Positions 1 to 7,769 of a stretch of 17,715 nt of DNA are shown here, piece by piece. The stretch lies in assembly GCA_910583815.1 (NCBI GenBank), contig CAJTZB010000033.1, positions 1 to 17,715 on the forward strand. Direction: 5' to 3'. Numbering within the stretch: position 1 is the first letter of the stretch; every line of letters starts with the position of its first letter. This DNA is from an uncultured Lachnospiraceae bacterium. Its GTDB lineage: Bacteria; Bacillota; Clostridia; Lachnospirales; Lachnospiraceae. The notes under the pieces were generated by a model. It was not told the origin of the DNA. It searched no databases and worked only from the letters and a program-made list of their open reading frames with translations. The position numbers were made by a program, and so were the translations under genes.

Positions 1-746
1 CTTAAGTGCATGCTGCAGATGGAAAGCGCACTGAGAGTTTCCAGCAGGTAATCACGGTCGGAGACAGAATCCATGCTGTTTCTGGTTGGAGCATCAAAAC
101 CAAGAAGCGATGCCGTGTACGCCCGGTCAAGTGGATAGGTTGTTCCTGCCAGTGCGCCTGCGCCAAGAGGACAGTAGTTCATGCGCCTGCGGGTATCTGC
201 AAGGCGTTCGCGGTCACGCAGGAACATTTCAAAGTAAGCTCCAAGGTGATGTGCCAGAGTGACAGGCTGTGCTTTTTGCAGATGTGTAAAGCCGGGCATA
301 TAAGTGTCAAGATGTGCTTCCATTATATGATATAGAAGGCACAGCAGTTCATAGAGCAGGTGGTCCAGCTCGTCCAGTTCATCGCGTGTGTAGAGTCGCA
401 TATCAAGCGCAACCTGATCATTCCGGCTGCGTCCGGTATGCAGCTTCTTTCCGGTGTTTCCGGTGCGTTTGGTCAGTTCGGCTTCAATGAAACTGTGAAT
501 ATCCTCCTGTGCTGCATCAAATTCAAGTATTCCGTTTTCAATTTCCGTCTGAATGTCTTTTAAGGCAGCAATGATAGAGTTGCATTCTTCTGTGGTCAAT
601 ATGCCTTGCTTTGCAAGCATTGTTACATGTGCGATGCTTCCGCGGATGTCCCAGGCATAGAGTTTCTGGTCAAACGAAAGAGAAGCATTGAAATTGTGTA
701 CAAGCGTATTGGTTTCTTTTGTAAATCTTCCTCCCCAAAGCTTCAT
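1..746 (-). CDS. argH: Argininosuccinate lyase, 3' end cut by window
   Basis: Argininosuccinate lyase cleaves argininosuccinate to arginine and fumarate, the last step of arginine biosynthesis, in the cytoplasm as a tetramer. Reading the minus strand from 746 gives MKLWGGRF, the usual N-terminus of the family, then HTGRSRNDQVALD (the fumarase/ArgH superfamily substrate loop), then MPGFTHLQ and GAGALAGTTYP. About 248 codons are present; the superfamily signature loop (GSSxMPxKxN) should lie beyond position 1. The start is fixed by GAGGAAA a few bases upstream. It begins 27 bases after the stop of the M32 peptidase on the same strand, so the two are probably co-transcribed. Identity is certain from the motifs; the gene is incomplete only because the window ends. 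Confidence 0.97.
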   Translation of the reverse strand, partial: MKLWGGRFTKETNTLVHNFNASLSFDQKLYAWDIRGSIAHVTMLAKQGILTTEECNSIIAALKDIQTEIENGILEFDAAQEDIHSFIEAELTKRTGNTGKKLHTGRSRNDQVALDMRLYTRDELDELDHLLYELLCLLYHIMEAHLDTYMPGFTHLQKAQPVTLAHHLGAYFEMFLRDRERLADTRRRMNYCPLGAGALAGTTYPLDRAYTASLLGFDAPTRNSMDSVSDRDYLLETLSALSICSMHL

Positions 747-773
747 AAATTTCCTCATTTCTGCGCAGTGCGC

Positions 774-2276
774 TTATAAATCATATAGTTTTGTATATTT
801 TTCTGTCAGATAGCGGATATAATATTCGGCATTGAATTCTTCTCCGGTTGTGGCCTTTAACAGTTCCATCGTAGGCTTGGCCGAGCCATATTTATGGATA
901 TGGTCTCTTAAGAAATCACGGATAACCGTAAGATTGCCCTCTTTTAAATAGTCCTCAAATGGCATATGTTCTTTCATATAATAATAGAGCTGTGCGGCGA
1001 TTGCGCTTCCAATAGCATAAGATGGGAAATAGCCGAAGCTGCCCATTGCCCAGTGGACATCCTGAAGGACGCCCTCGGTATCATTTTTTGGTGTGACACC
1101 AAGATATTCTTTGTACTTCTGTTTCCAAAGCTCAGGCAGGTCTTTGACTGTGGCTTTTCCGGAAAATAGAGCGCATTCAATTTCATACCGGATCAGGATA
1201 TGCAAAGAGTAGGTAAGCTCATCTGACTCGGTACGGATAAGGCTTGGTTCTGCTTTGTTAATTGCATGGACAAACGTCTCAAGCGAAATATCAGAAAGCT
1301 GTTCTGGAAAATAGGAGACAAGTTTTTTGTAAATTGGTTCCCAGAAAGCATGGTTACGGCCGATAATATTTTCAAAGAAACGTGACTGGGATTCGTGCAT
1401 TCCCATAGAGATATTGCAGGCAGGTGTCTGCGTGAGTTCATCAGAAACACCCATTTCATAAATTGCATGGCCGGATTCATGGATAACAGAAAAAATTGCA
1501 CTGTCCAGATTGTCCTCATGAAAATGGTTTGTAATACGGACATCATGGTTATGCAGGTTGGTTGTAAACGGATGCTCGCTTTCTGCAATAACGCCGCGGT
1601 TAAAGTCAAAGCCGACATAGCCTGCAATATAACGGCAGAATTCTTTCTGCTTTTCAATGTCATAGTGTCCATATAAAAAACTGCGGTCTATTGCATTGCT
1701 TTTGGCGGCAACCTGTTTTACAAGAGGGATAATGGATTCTTTGATTTTGGAAAAGAAGATATCTAATTCTTTTTTGGTGAAGCCTTCCTCATAGTCGTTT
1801 AACAGAAGATTATATAAATCTTCACCTTTTTTTGCACGGCAGGCTGCAAATTTTTTCTGATAATCTAACATCTTTTCCAATACCGGAGCAAAATCCTCAT
1901 AGCGGTCTGCACGTTTGGCACGCGCCCAGATACCTTGTGCTTTCGCAGCAAATTCGCTGTATGCCTGATAGTCTTCCTTTGGAATTGCTTCCATCTGCTG
2001 CATTTTGCGGATCAGATTACGTACAATTGCTTTCTCATTTTCGGACAGTTCTTTTTGTGCCTTTTCTTTTTCCAGCTCTTTTAATAATTTTTTCACGTCA
2101 TCATTTACAATAGAAGAAAAGCTTTCACCGGAAAGAAGCCCGACTACTTTTGCAGTATAGTCTGCCGCATCCTGAGGTGCAAGCGTTTCTGTATCCCAGG
2201 AGAGCAGTGTCAGCGCAGTGTCGATTGCCATGCTTTTCTCCAGATAAGGCATCAGCTCGTTAAAGAGTTTGCTCAT
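774..2276 (-). CDS. M32 family metallocarboxypeptidase (carboxypeptidase Taq)
   Basis: A 500-residue zinc carboxypeptidase that removes C-terminal residues from peptides in the cytoplasm. All M32 family motifs are visible: HPF (about residue 235), DVRIT (245), HESGH (266-270, with His266 and His270 as zinc ligands and Glu267 as catalytic base), HESQ (294-297, Glu295 the likely third ligand), IRTESDE (about 347), and GVLQDVHW (402-409). Length matches the usual 490-510 residues. An ATG 33 bases further upstream exists, but the chosen start (MSKLFNEL) is preceded by AGAGGT at proper spacing and matches family N-termini. It is the first gene of a likely two-gene unit with argH. No defect is seen. 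Confidence 0.97.
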   Translation of the reverse strand: MSKLFNELMPYLEKSMAIDTALTLLSWDTETLAPQDAADYTAKVVGLLSGESFSSIVNDDVKKLLKELEKEKAQKELSENEKAIVRNLIRKMQQMEAIPKEDYQAYSEFAAKAQGIWARAKRADRYEDFAPVLEKMLDYQKKFAACRAKKGEDLYNLLLNDYEEGFTKKELDIFFSKIKESIIPLVKQVAAKSNAIDRSFLYGHYDIEKQKEFCRYIAGYVGFDFNRGVIAESEHPFTTNLHNHDVRITNHFHEDNLDSAIFSVIHESGHAIYEMGVSDELTQTPACNISMGMHESQSRFFENIIGRNHAFWEPIYKKLVSYFPEQLSDISLETFVHAINKAEPSLIRTESDELTYSLHILIRYEIECALFSGKATVKDLPELWKQKYKEYLGVTPKNDTEGVLQDVHWAMGSFGYFPSYAIGSAIAAQLYYYMKEHMPFEDYLKEGNLTVIRDFLRDHIHKYGSAKPTMELLKATTGEEFNAEYYIRYLTEKYTKLYDL

Positions 2277-2304
2277 GATTGAATACCTCTTTTCTTTCTT
2301 GATT

Positions 2305-2321
2305 TGCACCTGTAAGGTGCA
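2305..2321 (-). promoter_or_regulatory. 7-bp inverted repeat in the M32 peptidase leader
   Basis: TGCACCT and AGGTGCA form a perfect 7-bp inverted repeat around a 3-base loop. It lies just downstream of the predicted transcription start and about 28 bases before the start codon. It could be an operator or a short RNA hairpin; nothing identifies a regulator. Confidence 0.45.
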
Positions 2322-2342
2322 TTTTGAATGGTTGCTGTCTCC

Positions 2343-2371
2343 AGTATAGTAAACCGCACATGGAAATGCAA
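2343..2371 (-). promoter_or_regulatory. Sigma-A-type promoter for the M32 peptidase-argH unit
   Basis: On the minus strand TTGCAT (2366-2371) is followed after exactly 17 bases by TATACT (2343-2348), each 5 of 6 or close to consensus. Transcription would start near 2336, about 60 bases before the peptidase start codon. Confidence 0.7.
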
Positions 2372-2454
2372 GCCAAAGTTAAGAGAAACATTGATTTCAT
2401 TGGTGCTTTCTTAGTATTTATGCTTTTGGAACAAATATTCGCAGCCAGTTTTTT

Positions 2455-2484
2455 TTGCGTAATCTGAAAAGAAATGGGAATACT
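2455..2484 (+). promoter_or_regulatory. Possible promoter for eno
   Basis: TTGCGT (2455-2460) and AATACT (2479-2484) are separated by 18 bases; the -10 box is preceded by TGGG, similar to an extended -10. It lies about 30 bases upstream of the eno start. The match is moderate. Confidence 0.4.
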
Positions 2485-2513
2485 GTAGTTACAAAAAGGA
2501 AACGGAGGTTGCC

Positions 2514-3776
2514 ATGAGTGCAAAAATCAAACAAGTTACGGCGAGAGAAATTTTGGATTCCAGAGGAAACCCTACAGTAGAAGCGGAAGTGCTGCTAGAA
2601 GACGGAAGCCTTGGTGTGGCGGCAGCGCCATCCGGTGCATCAACTGGTGCATTTGAAGCATGGGAGCTGCGTGATGGAGACAGAAGCCGTTACTTCGGAA
2701 AAGGAGTGCAGGAGGCGGTAAAAAATGTGAATCAGGCAATCCGTGCGACGGTGGGCGGCATGGATGCTTTAGATATGCCGGCGATTGATGCTGCCATGTT
2801 GAAAGCAGATGGAACAAAGGAGAAGTCAAAGCTTGGCGCGAATGCCATTCTTTCGGTTTCTATGGCGGCAGCAAAAGCAGCAGCAATGCACACAGGCCTG
2901 CCGCTTTATCGCTATATCGGAGGAGTCAATGCCGTGACTGTACCGGCGCCAATGATGAATATTTTAAATGGTGGCGTACATGCGGATTCGGATGTGGATG
3001 TGCAGGAATTTATGATTCTGCCAGTAGGAGCCTGTTGTTTTAAAGAAGGGTTACGATGGTGCTGCGAGGTGTACCATAGTTTAAAGAAACTGTTGCATGA
3101 CAAAGGGCTTTCTACGGCAGTTGGAGACGAGGGCGGGTTTGCGCCAAAGCTTTCCTCGGATGAAGAAGTGCTGGATGTTATTATAGAAGCAATTGGCCTT
3201 GCCGGATACCGCGCAGGGAAAAAGGAAAATTTCATGATTTCTCTTGATGTAGCGGCATCAGAATGGAAGCATGTAAGCAGAGGAAAAGGATATTATCATT
3301 TGCCAAAGAAAGGCGCGGATTTTACTTCGGATGACTTGATTGCGCATTGGGAAAAGCTCGTGGAGGGCTATCCGATTTTTTCTCTGGAAGACCCACTGGA
3401 TGAAGAAGACTGGGATGGCTGGCAGGAACTCACAAAACGGATTGGGGAAAAGGTGCTGTTAGTAGGAGATGATTTGTTTGTAACCAATGCTGCAAGATTA
3501 AAGAAGGGCATAGATCTTGGTGCAGGAAATGCGATTTTGATTAAGCCGAATCAGATTGGGTCTATTACAGAAACAATGGAGACGGTACGTTTGGCAAAAG
3601 AACACGGCTTCCGCACGATTATGTCACACAGAAGCGGTGAAACAGAAGACACAACAATTGCGGATTTGTCAGTTGCCTTAAACACCGGGCTGATTAAGAC
3701 CGGCGCGCCATGCAGAGGAGAAAGAACTGCAAAATATAACAGACTGCTTCGGATTGAGGAAGAGCTGAAATATTAG
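2514..3776 (+). CDS. eno: Enolase (phosphopyruvate hydratase)
   Basis: Converts 2-phosphoglycerate to phosphoenolpyruvate in glycolysis; a cytoplasmic Mg-dependent enzyme. The 420 residues carry the REILDSRGNPT N-terminus, the flexible GASTG loop (41-45), QEFM with Glu165, GDEGGFAP with Glu206, metal ligands Asp245 (SLDVAASEW), Glu292 (SLEDP) and Asp319 or Asp320 (VGDD), the catalytic lysine in KPNQIGSITET (Lys344), SHRSGETEDT (371-380) and Lys395. All catalytic positions are therefore intact. It is about 10 residues shorter than typical bacterial enolases, and reads HADSDVDVQEF and KPNQIG where HADNNVDIQEF and K[VF]NQIG are more common. The start is set by GGAGG 6 bases upstream of ATG. It stands alone between divergent and convergent neighbours. 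Confidence 0.97.
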   Translation: MSAKIKQVTAREILDSRGNPTVEAEVLLEDGSLGVAAAPSGASTGAFEAWELRDGDRSRYFGKGVQEAVKNVNQAIRATVGGMDALDMPAIDAAMLKADGTKEKSKLGANAILSVSMAAAKAAAMHTGLPLYRYIGGVNAVTVPAPMMNILNGGVHADSDVDVQEFMILPVGACCFKEGLRWCCEVYHSLKKLLHDKGLSTAVGDEGGFAPKLSSDEEVLDVIIEAIGLAGYRAGKKENFMISLDVAASEWKHVSRGKGYYHLPKKGADFTSDDLIAHWEKLVEGYPIFSLEDPLDEEDWDGWQELTKRIGEKVLLVGDDLFVTNAARLKKGIDLGAGNAILIKPNQIGSITETMETVRLAKEHGFRTIMSHRSGETEDTTIADLSVALNTGLIKTGAPCRGERTAKYNRLLRIEEELKY

Positions 3777-3781
3777 AAGTA

Positions 3782-3813
3782 AAGCGGCTGTCAGAATTAG
3801 CTGACAGCCGCTT
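3782..3813. terminator. Convergent (bidirectional) terminator hairpin
   Basis: A perfect 13-bp stem (3782-3794 with 3801-3813; AAGCGGCTGTCAG and its complement) with a 6-base loop begins 5 bases after the eno stop. The plus-strand tail is CGTTTGT and the minus-strand tail is TACTTCTAAT, so the U-tracts are modest on both sides. The loop contains the stop codon of the convergent small gene (3797-3799), so the same hairpin would end both units. Confidence 0.8.
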
Positions 3814-3994
3814 CGTTTGTCTCCAGCTTGTAGCTGTAATATTTTACAATATTTTCGGTTTCTGTGTCAATTGGCCCTGGACACAGATCACGGTCTCGTA
3901 CATAAATCTGATTGTCGTAAGTGATAAAGGAATCACGCATAGAGGAATCAAATGGCAGTACCGGTACATGAGAATCTTTTTTGGATTCTTCCAT
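3797..3994 (-). CDS. Small hypothetical protein, 65 aa
   Basis: The product begins MEESKKDSHVPVLPFD and contains SFITYDNQIYVRDRDLC; it is hydrophilic with no membrane segment and one cysteine. I do not recognise the family. The start was chosen because GGAGAAATAT precedes it, almost the same ribosome binding context as the upstream ATPase gene; a longer reading frame starting at 4063 would run into the ATPase gene and has no good site. It starts 46 bases after the ATPase stop on the same strand and ends inside the terminator loop, so it is probably the second gene of that unit. Whether it has any relation to the ATPase is unknown. Confidence 0.6.
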   Translation of the reverse strand: MEESKKDSHVPVLPFDSSMRDSFITYDNQIYVRDRDLCPGPIDTETENIVKYYSYKLETNEAAVS

Positions 3995-4040
3995 ATATTT
4001 CTCCACTCCTTTCCTGCAACGCCCTGTTCTTATTGTAAAC

Positions 4041-6635
4041 CTATTTTGAAGTTTTCGCAACAAACTTTTGCAGTTCTACAAAAAAAACAGGGGCGATGGA
4101 ACAGGAAACAACAATCAGCCATTGAACCGGATTCAATGCTGCCACGCCAAATACTTCCTGCAGCAGAGGATGTGTGATGACAAGCAGCTGGAGTACGGCG
4201 CAAACTAAAAAAGAAAGCACCATTTTGCGGTTGCTGAACCATCCGACCGTAAATAGGGAATGCCTGCTTCTCATATTAAATGCATGGAAGAGCTGGGAAA
4301 AACTTAAAACTGCGAACGCCATTGTAGAGGCGTTTCCGACATAATGTGTGCCGAGTATGTAAGCGGTCAGTGTCAATGTGCCAATCATAATTCCTTCAAT
4401 AACAATCTGTGCAAGCAATCCGCCTGCAAACATACTGGCATTTGGAGGAGTCGGCGAGCGCTCCATCACGTCTTTTTCCGGAGGCTCTACGCCGAGTGCG
4501 ATTGCTGGGAGGGAGTCTGTAATCAGGTTTACCCAAAGCAGCTGTACCGCGGCGAGCGGAGACGGCATCCGGAACAGGATAGCAAGAAAAATCGTAATAA
4601 TTTCACCAATGTTGCATGAGAGCAGGAAGTGGATGGATTTGCGGATATTTTCATAAATCCCCCTGCCCTCTTGTACAGCAGAGACAATCGTAGCAAAATT
4701 ATCATCCATTAATATCATATCGGCAGCATTTTTGGCAACATCTGTTCCCGACTTTCCCATAGCACAGCCGATGTCGGCCGCCTTTAGAGCAGGAGCGTCG
4801 TTGACTCCGTCACCGGTCATTGCAACGACTTCTCCTTTTTTCTGAAGTGCTTTGACAATACGTACTTTATGTTCTGGGGAAACTCTTGCAAATACTTTAT
4901 ACCGTGAAATGCGTTCGGATAGTTCTGATTCGTTCATGGCATCTAATTCGGCACCGGTTAAGGCAGTTTCGCCGTCAGAGAGGATGCCGAGTGTGCGTCC
5001 GATAGCACAAGCAGTTCCGGCGTGGTCTCCGGTAATCATAACCGGAGTAATACCTGCCTTTTTGCAGATACGGACAGCTTCTCTTGCCTCTGGGCGGGGC
5101 GGGTCAATCATGCCAAACAGACCAAGCATGGTCAGATGCTGCTCTAATTGGATGCGTTTATAATCTGTTCCGGCTGGCAGTATGCGGTAAGCAACTGCAA
5201 GAACACGGAGTGCGGCACCTGCCATGCTGTCGTGAACGGCACGGCAGCTGTGGTTCTGATAGGAACTGATATCGCATTTAGAGAGAAGAATATCAAACGC
5301 TCCCTTTGTAATGCAGAGGTAATCATTGCTGTCAGGAATGCGGTGTACGGTAGTCATGCATTTGCGTTTGGAATCAAACGGCACTTCAAAGATGCATGGA
5401 AAAGCCTCAAGCTGCACAGGTTTTGTGCCGTTTTCCAATGCATATTCGGCAAGGGCTTTTTCGGTTGCTTCTCCGGTTATGACGGCGCGCCCTGACTTTA
5501 GAGTAATATCAACATTACAGCAGAGTAAAGCCAGAGAGGGCAGTGTCAAGGAAGAGAGTGCTCTGGTGCCGGATGGAGATGCAAACGAAACGGCGCGAGT
5601 CACAGTCATGCAGTTTTTAGTCAGTGTTCCGGTTTTGTCAGAGCAGATATAAGTAGCACTTCCGAGCGTTTCTACGGCAGGGAGCTTTCGGATGATTGCC
5701 TGTTTTTTTGCCATGCGCTGCACGCCAAGAGAGAGCATAATCGTAACGACGGCAGGAAGAGACTCCGGAATGGAAGCGACTGCAAGGCTGACGGAAGTCA
5801 TAAACATTGTAAGTACCGGAATTCCCTGAATGATGCCAAGTACAAAAATCACAAGACAGATAATCAGTGCGGCGCAGCCAAGTACTTTGCCGGTTGTTTT
5901 TAAACGTTTTTGCAGCGGTGTTTCCGGCAGTTCATCCGTTAAAATCATAGAAGCAATGTGTCCGACTTCTGTATCCATGCCGGTTGCGGTTACAACAGCC
6001 GTGCCATGTCCGGCGGTGACAACGCTGGAGGAAAACACCATATTTAGTTGGTCTCCAAGCGGAGTACCGTCAGGAAAGCGGAGTTCAGCCCGCTTTTCAA
6101 CCGGAAGAGATTCTCCGGTTAAGGCAGATTCGTCCGTCCTTATCGAAGTGGCGGAAATAAGCCTTGCATCTGCCGGAACAAAGCTGCCTGCTTCTAAAAA
6201 GATGATGTCACCAGGTACTAAAAGTGCTGCATCTATTTGCCGTTTTGTTCCGTCTCGAAGTACAATGGCATGAGGGGCGGACAGCTTTTTTAATGCTTCT
6301 AAAGAATGTTCTGCTTTTGCTTCCTGCACAACACCAAGTATGGCATTGAGTATGACGATAATCAGAATGATAATCGGGTCTACAAAATCTGCGCTTCCTT
6401 CCAATAAGGAAACAAAAAAAGAAACGGCGGCAGCGATTAATAGAATGATAATCATAAAATCTTTTAGCTGTGCAAAAAAGCGAGCAAAAAAGCTGGCAGG
6501 AGGCACAGAATTTAACTCGTTTCTCCCATATTTGGAAAGACGAGATGCGGCTTCACGTTTGGAAAGCCCGGCAGAGTTGGAAGACAGCGCTCTTAAAACA
6601 TCGTCGGACGAATAAAAATAAAAGTTTTGTTTCAT
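4041..6635 (-). CDS. P-type cation-transporting ATPase, calcium (SERCA/PMCA) type
   Basis: An 864-residue ATP-driven ion pump of the cytoplasmic membrane, type P2 (calcium-like). Order of parts: N-terminal cation-ATPase domain (about 8-40), two membrane segments (60-100), actuator domain with LTGES (172-176), PESLP in TM4 (290-294), the phosphorylated Asp333 in DKTGTLT, nucleotide domain with KGAF (444-447), MITGD (533-537) and TGDGVND (607-613), then C-terminal membrane segments. Calcium-site residues of SERCA are visible: Glu291 in TM4, Asn675 and Glu678 in TM5 (NIGE), Asn703, Thr706 and Asp707 in TM6 (NLITD). In TM8 the position of SERCA Glu908 seems to be Gln781. Calcium is the likely substrate, manganese or sodium cannot be excluded. 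AAGGAGGAAATAT before ATG fixes the start 45 bases inside the longest frame. Confidence 0.95.
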   Translation of the reverse strand: MKQNFYFYSSDDVLRALSSNSAGLSKREAASRLSKYGRNELNSVPPASFFARFFAQLKDFMIIILLIAAAVSFFVSLLEGSADFVDPIIILIIVILNAILGVVQEAKAEHSLEALKKLSAPHAIVLRDGTKRQIDAALLVPGDIIFLEAGSFVPADARLISATSIRTDESALTGESLPVEKRAELRFPDGTPLGDQLNMVFSSSVVTAGHGTAVVTATGMDTEVGHIASMILTDELPETPLQKRLKTTGKVLGCAALIICLVIFVLGIIQGIPVLTMFMTSVSLAVASIPESLPAVVTIMLSLGVQRMAKKQAIIRKLPAVETLGSATYICSDKTGTLTKNCMTVTRAVSFASPSGTRALSSLTLPSLALLCCNVDITLKSGRAVITGEATEKALAEYALENGTKPVQLEAFPCIFEVPFDSKRKCMTTVHRIPDSNDYLCITKGAFDILLSKCDISSYQNHSCRAVHDSMAGAALRVLAVAYRILPAGTDYKRIQLEQHLTMLGLFGMIDPPRPEAREAVRICKKAGITPVMITGDHAGTACAIGRTLGILSDGETALTGAELDAMNESELSERISRYKVFARVSPEHKVRIVKALQKKGEVVAMTGDGVNDAPALKAADIGCAMGKSGTDVAKNAADMILMDDNFATIVSAVQEGRGIYENIRKSIHFLLSCNIGEIITIFLAILFRMPSPLAAVQLLWVNLITDSLPAIALGVEPPEKDVMERSPTPPNASMFAGGLLAQIVIEGIMIGTLTLTAYILGTHYVGNASTMAFAVLSFSQLFHAFNMRSRHSLFTVGWFSNRKMVLSFLVCAVLQLLVITHPLLQEVFGVAALNPVQWLIVVSCSIAPVFFVELQKFVAKTSK

Positions 6636-6781
6636 ATATTTCCTCCTTGGGAGAGATGTCGAAAAAAGCAGTAAAATCAAGGGATGTGAGGCTTTTTTTT
6701 ACTGAAATATATGAGAAAAAGTTTGTAAAAATGTCACAAAAATATAAGCTAAAATCTGTGAGTTATAAAACAAGAAAATGC

Positions 6782-6810
6782 TTTACAAACAGAAGGCCAA
6801 CCGTTATCAT
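6782..6810 (+). promoter_or_regulatory. Sigma-A-type promoter for the Tad-like operon
   Basis: TTTACA (6782-6787), a 17-base spacer, and TATCAT (6805-6810): each box has 5 of 6 consensus bases with ideal spacing. It implies a start near 6817 and an untranslated leader of about 175 bases before the first gene. No other promoter of this quality is seen before 6993. Confidence 0.55.
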
Positions 6811-6933
6811 AAAAGAGAAGAAAGCAACCGACATATCTTTCCTTCGTTTTTACGATTCCGTAAGCAATTCCAAATAACAGTATGAAAAGAAAATAAACTG
6901 AAGAATCAGCGCTTCTTTCATAGGCTGTTTGTG

Positions 6934-6972
6934 CCGAGAACGTCGCAAATAAGCTGGAAAAAACGTTCTCGG
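6934..6972 (+). promoter_or_regulatory. 10-bp inverted repeat in the operon leader
   Basis: CCGAGAACGT (6934-6943) and its exact complement ACGTTCTCGG (6963-6972) flank a 19-base spacer. The right arm ends 3 bases before the ribosome binding site GGGAGG (6976-6981). No U-tract follows, so it is not a simple terminator. It is either an RNA stem-loop controlling translation of the first gene or a binding site for a dimeric regulator. Confidence 0.6.
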
Positions 6973-6992
6973 ATTGGGAGGATTATGATAAT

Positions 6993-7769
6993 ATGAAGGT
7001 AGCTTTTTGGAGCGATTTTCGAAAGGAGGGAGGCGTAACAGGAACTTTGGCAGCCGTATCTGCCGTCTGCGCCCTGCAGTACCATAAAGATATTGCCATA
7101 AATAGCAATCATCTCAGCGACCATAGCATTCAGGACTGTTTTGGAAAAACGCCATTCTCAGAGAAAAAAGAAAGGGCACAGTATTGCTATTGCTATGGAG
7201 AGCCGGAGTATTTCCGTATGCTTTGGGAAGGCTGCAGGCCGGTAAAACCACCAAAAATAAAATGTCAGTTAATGGAGGGCCTCTACCTTTTGTACCCTCC
7301 GGATTTGTTGGAGCCATCTTTATTTCGAGAAACGGTTCCAAAAGAAATGCTTTCTTTTTTGGACGTGACAGCAGAGCATCATAGCGCTACAAGCCAGGCC
7401 TTGGAAGAAGCAGACATTGTTGCAGTATTTCTGCCTCAAAATATGGCAGCTATTCGGATATTCTTTGAACGATATTCTTCATTGATCCCCAAATCTATTT
7501 TTTTTATCAGCAATTACCGAAGGTCTTATAAAAGAAAAGCGGGCTGTTCGCCTGCCCAATTTGTCAGAAATTTTAGTATCGAAAGCCACAGAGTCGGCAC
7601 GATTCCCCACAATGAAGATTTTGCAGAAGCATATGAGGAAGGAAAGATGGAGCATTTTATCAGGGACAATCTTTCCTGCACACCTAAAAACAGGAACTAT
7701 AGTTTTATGCATCAGTTATTTGCAGCAGCCGAGATGATTTTGCGCAGCAAGGAAGGAGAAGCACATTAA
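6993..7769 (+). CDS. TadZ/CpaE-like protein (ParA/MinD fold), P-loop lysine absent
   Basis: A 258-residue protein resembling the TadZ proteins that localise Tad pilus machines at the cytoplasmic face. The N-terminus KVAFWSDF is followed by a degenerate P-loop (EGGVTGT, about 12-18) where ParA-family proteins have KGGxGKT: the catalytic lysine is missing, so ATP hydrolysis is doubtful. Middle: ALEEADIVAVFLPQ; C-terminal part: VGTIPHNEDFAEAYEEGK. All three blocks line up with the gene at 9915, making the two paralogs. The site GGGAGG lies 11 bases upstream; a three-codon mini-ORF (ATG ATA ATA TGA, 6985-6996) overlaps the start. It is the first gene of the operon. The family assignment rests on fold-level resemblance and context. 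Confidence 0.7.
   Translation: MKVAFWSDFRKEGGVTGTLAAVSAVCALQYHKDIAINSNHLSDHSIQDCFGKTPFSEKKERAQYCYCYGEPEYFRMLWEGCRPVKPPKIKCQLMEGLYLLYPPDLLEPSLFRETVPKEMLSFLDVTAEHHSATSQALEEADIVAVFLPQNMAAIRIFFERYSSLIPKSIFFISNYRRSYKRKAGCSPAQFVRNFSIESHRVGTIPHNEDFAEAYEEGKMEHFIRDNLSCTPKNRNYSFMHQLFAAAEMILRSKEGEAH

Larger units (their letters stand above)
6636..6992. other. Divergent intergenic region, 357 bases
   Basis: This AT-rich stretch separates the minus-strand ATPase gene from the plus-strand Tad-like operon. It holds a good plus-strand promoter (6782-6810), a long plus-strand leader and the inverted repeat 6934-6972. For the ATPase gene only weak minus-strand candidates are visible, the best being TTTATA, 17 bases, TATATT within about 6738-6766. 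No open reading frame with a ribosome binding site was found on either strand, and no known riboswitch consensus was recognised. Confidence 0.7.

Noticed and set aside
1193..1672. 159-codon minus-strand frame within the M32 peptidase
   Set aside because: It is an alternative frame of a gene with all family motifs intact; no independent support.
6470..6877. 135-codon plus-strand frame spanning the ATPase gene start and the intergenic region
   Set aside because: It begins antisense inside the ATPase gene, has no ribosome site, and is lysine-rich from A-rich DNA; it is a shadow of the ATPase gene.
6760..6921. Minus-strand hydrophobic reading frames (ATG at 6921, then runs such as FILLFGIAYGIV in another frame) that might be a broken small membrane protein
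   Set aside because: No ribosome binding site, two frame changes would be needed, and T-rich DNA gives hydrophobic translations by composition alone.
6811..6992. Cyclic di-GMP riboswitch in the pilus operon leader
   Set aside because: Such switches precede some Clostridial pilus genes, but the conserved core (GCACAGGGCAAACC-like) is not present here.
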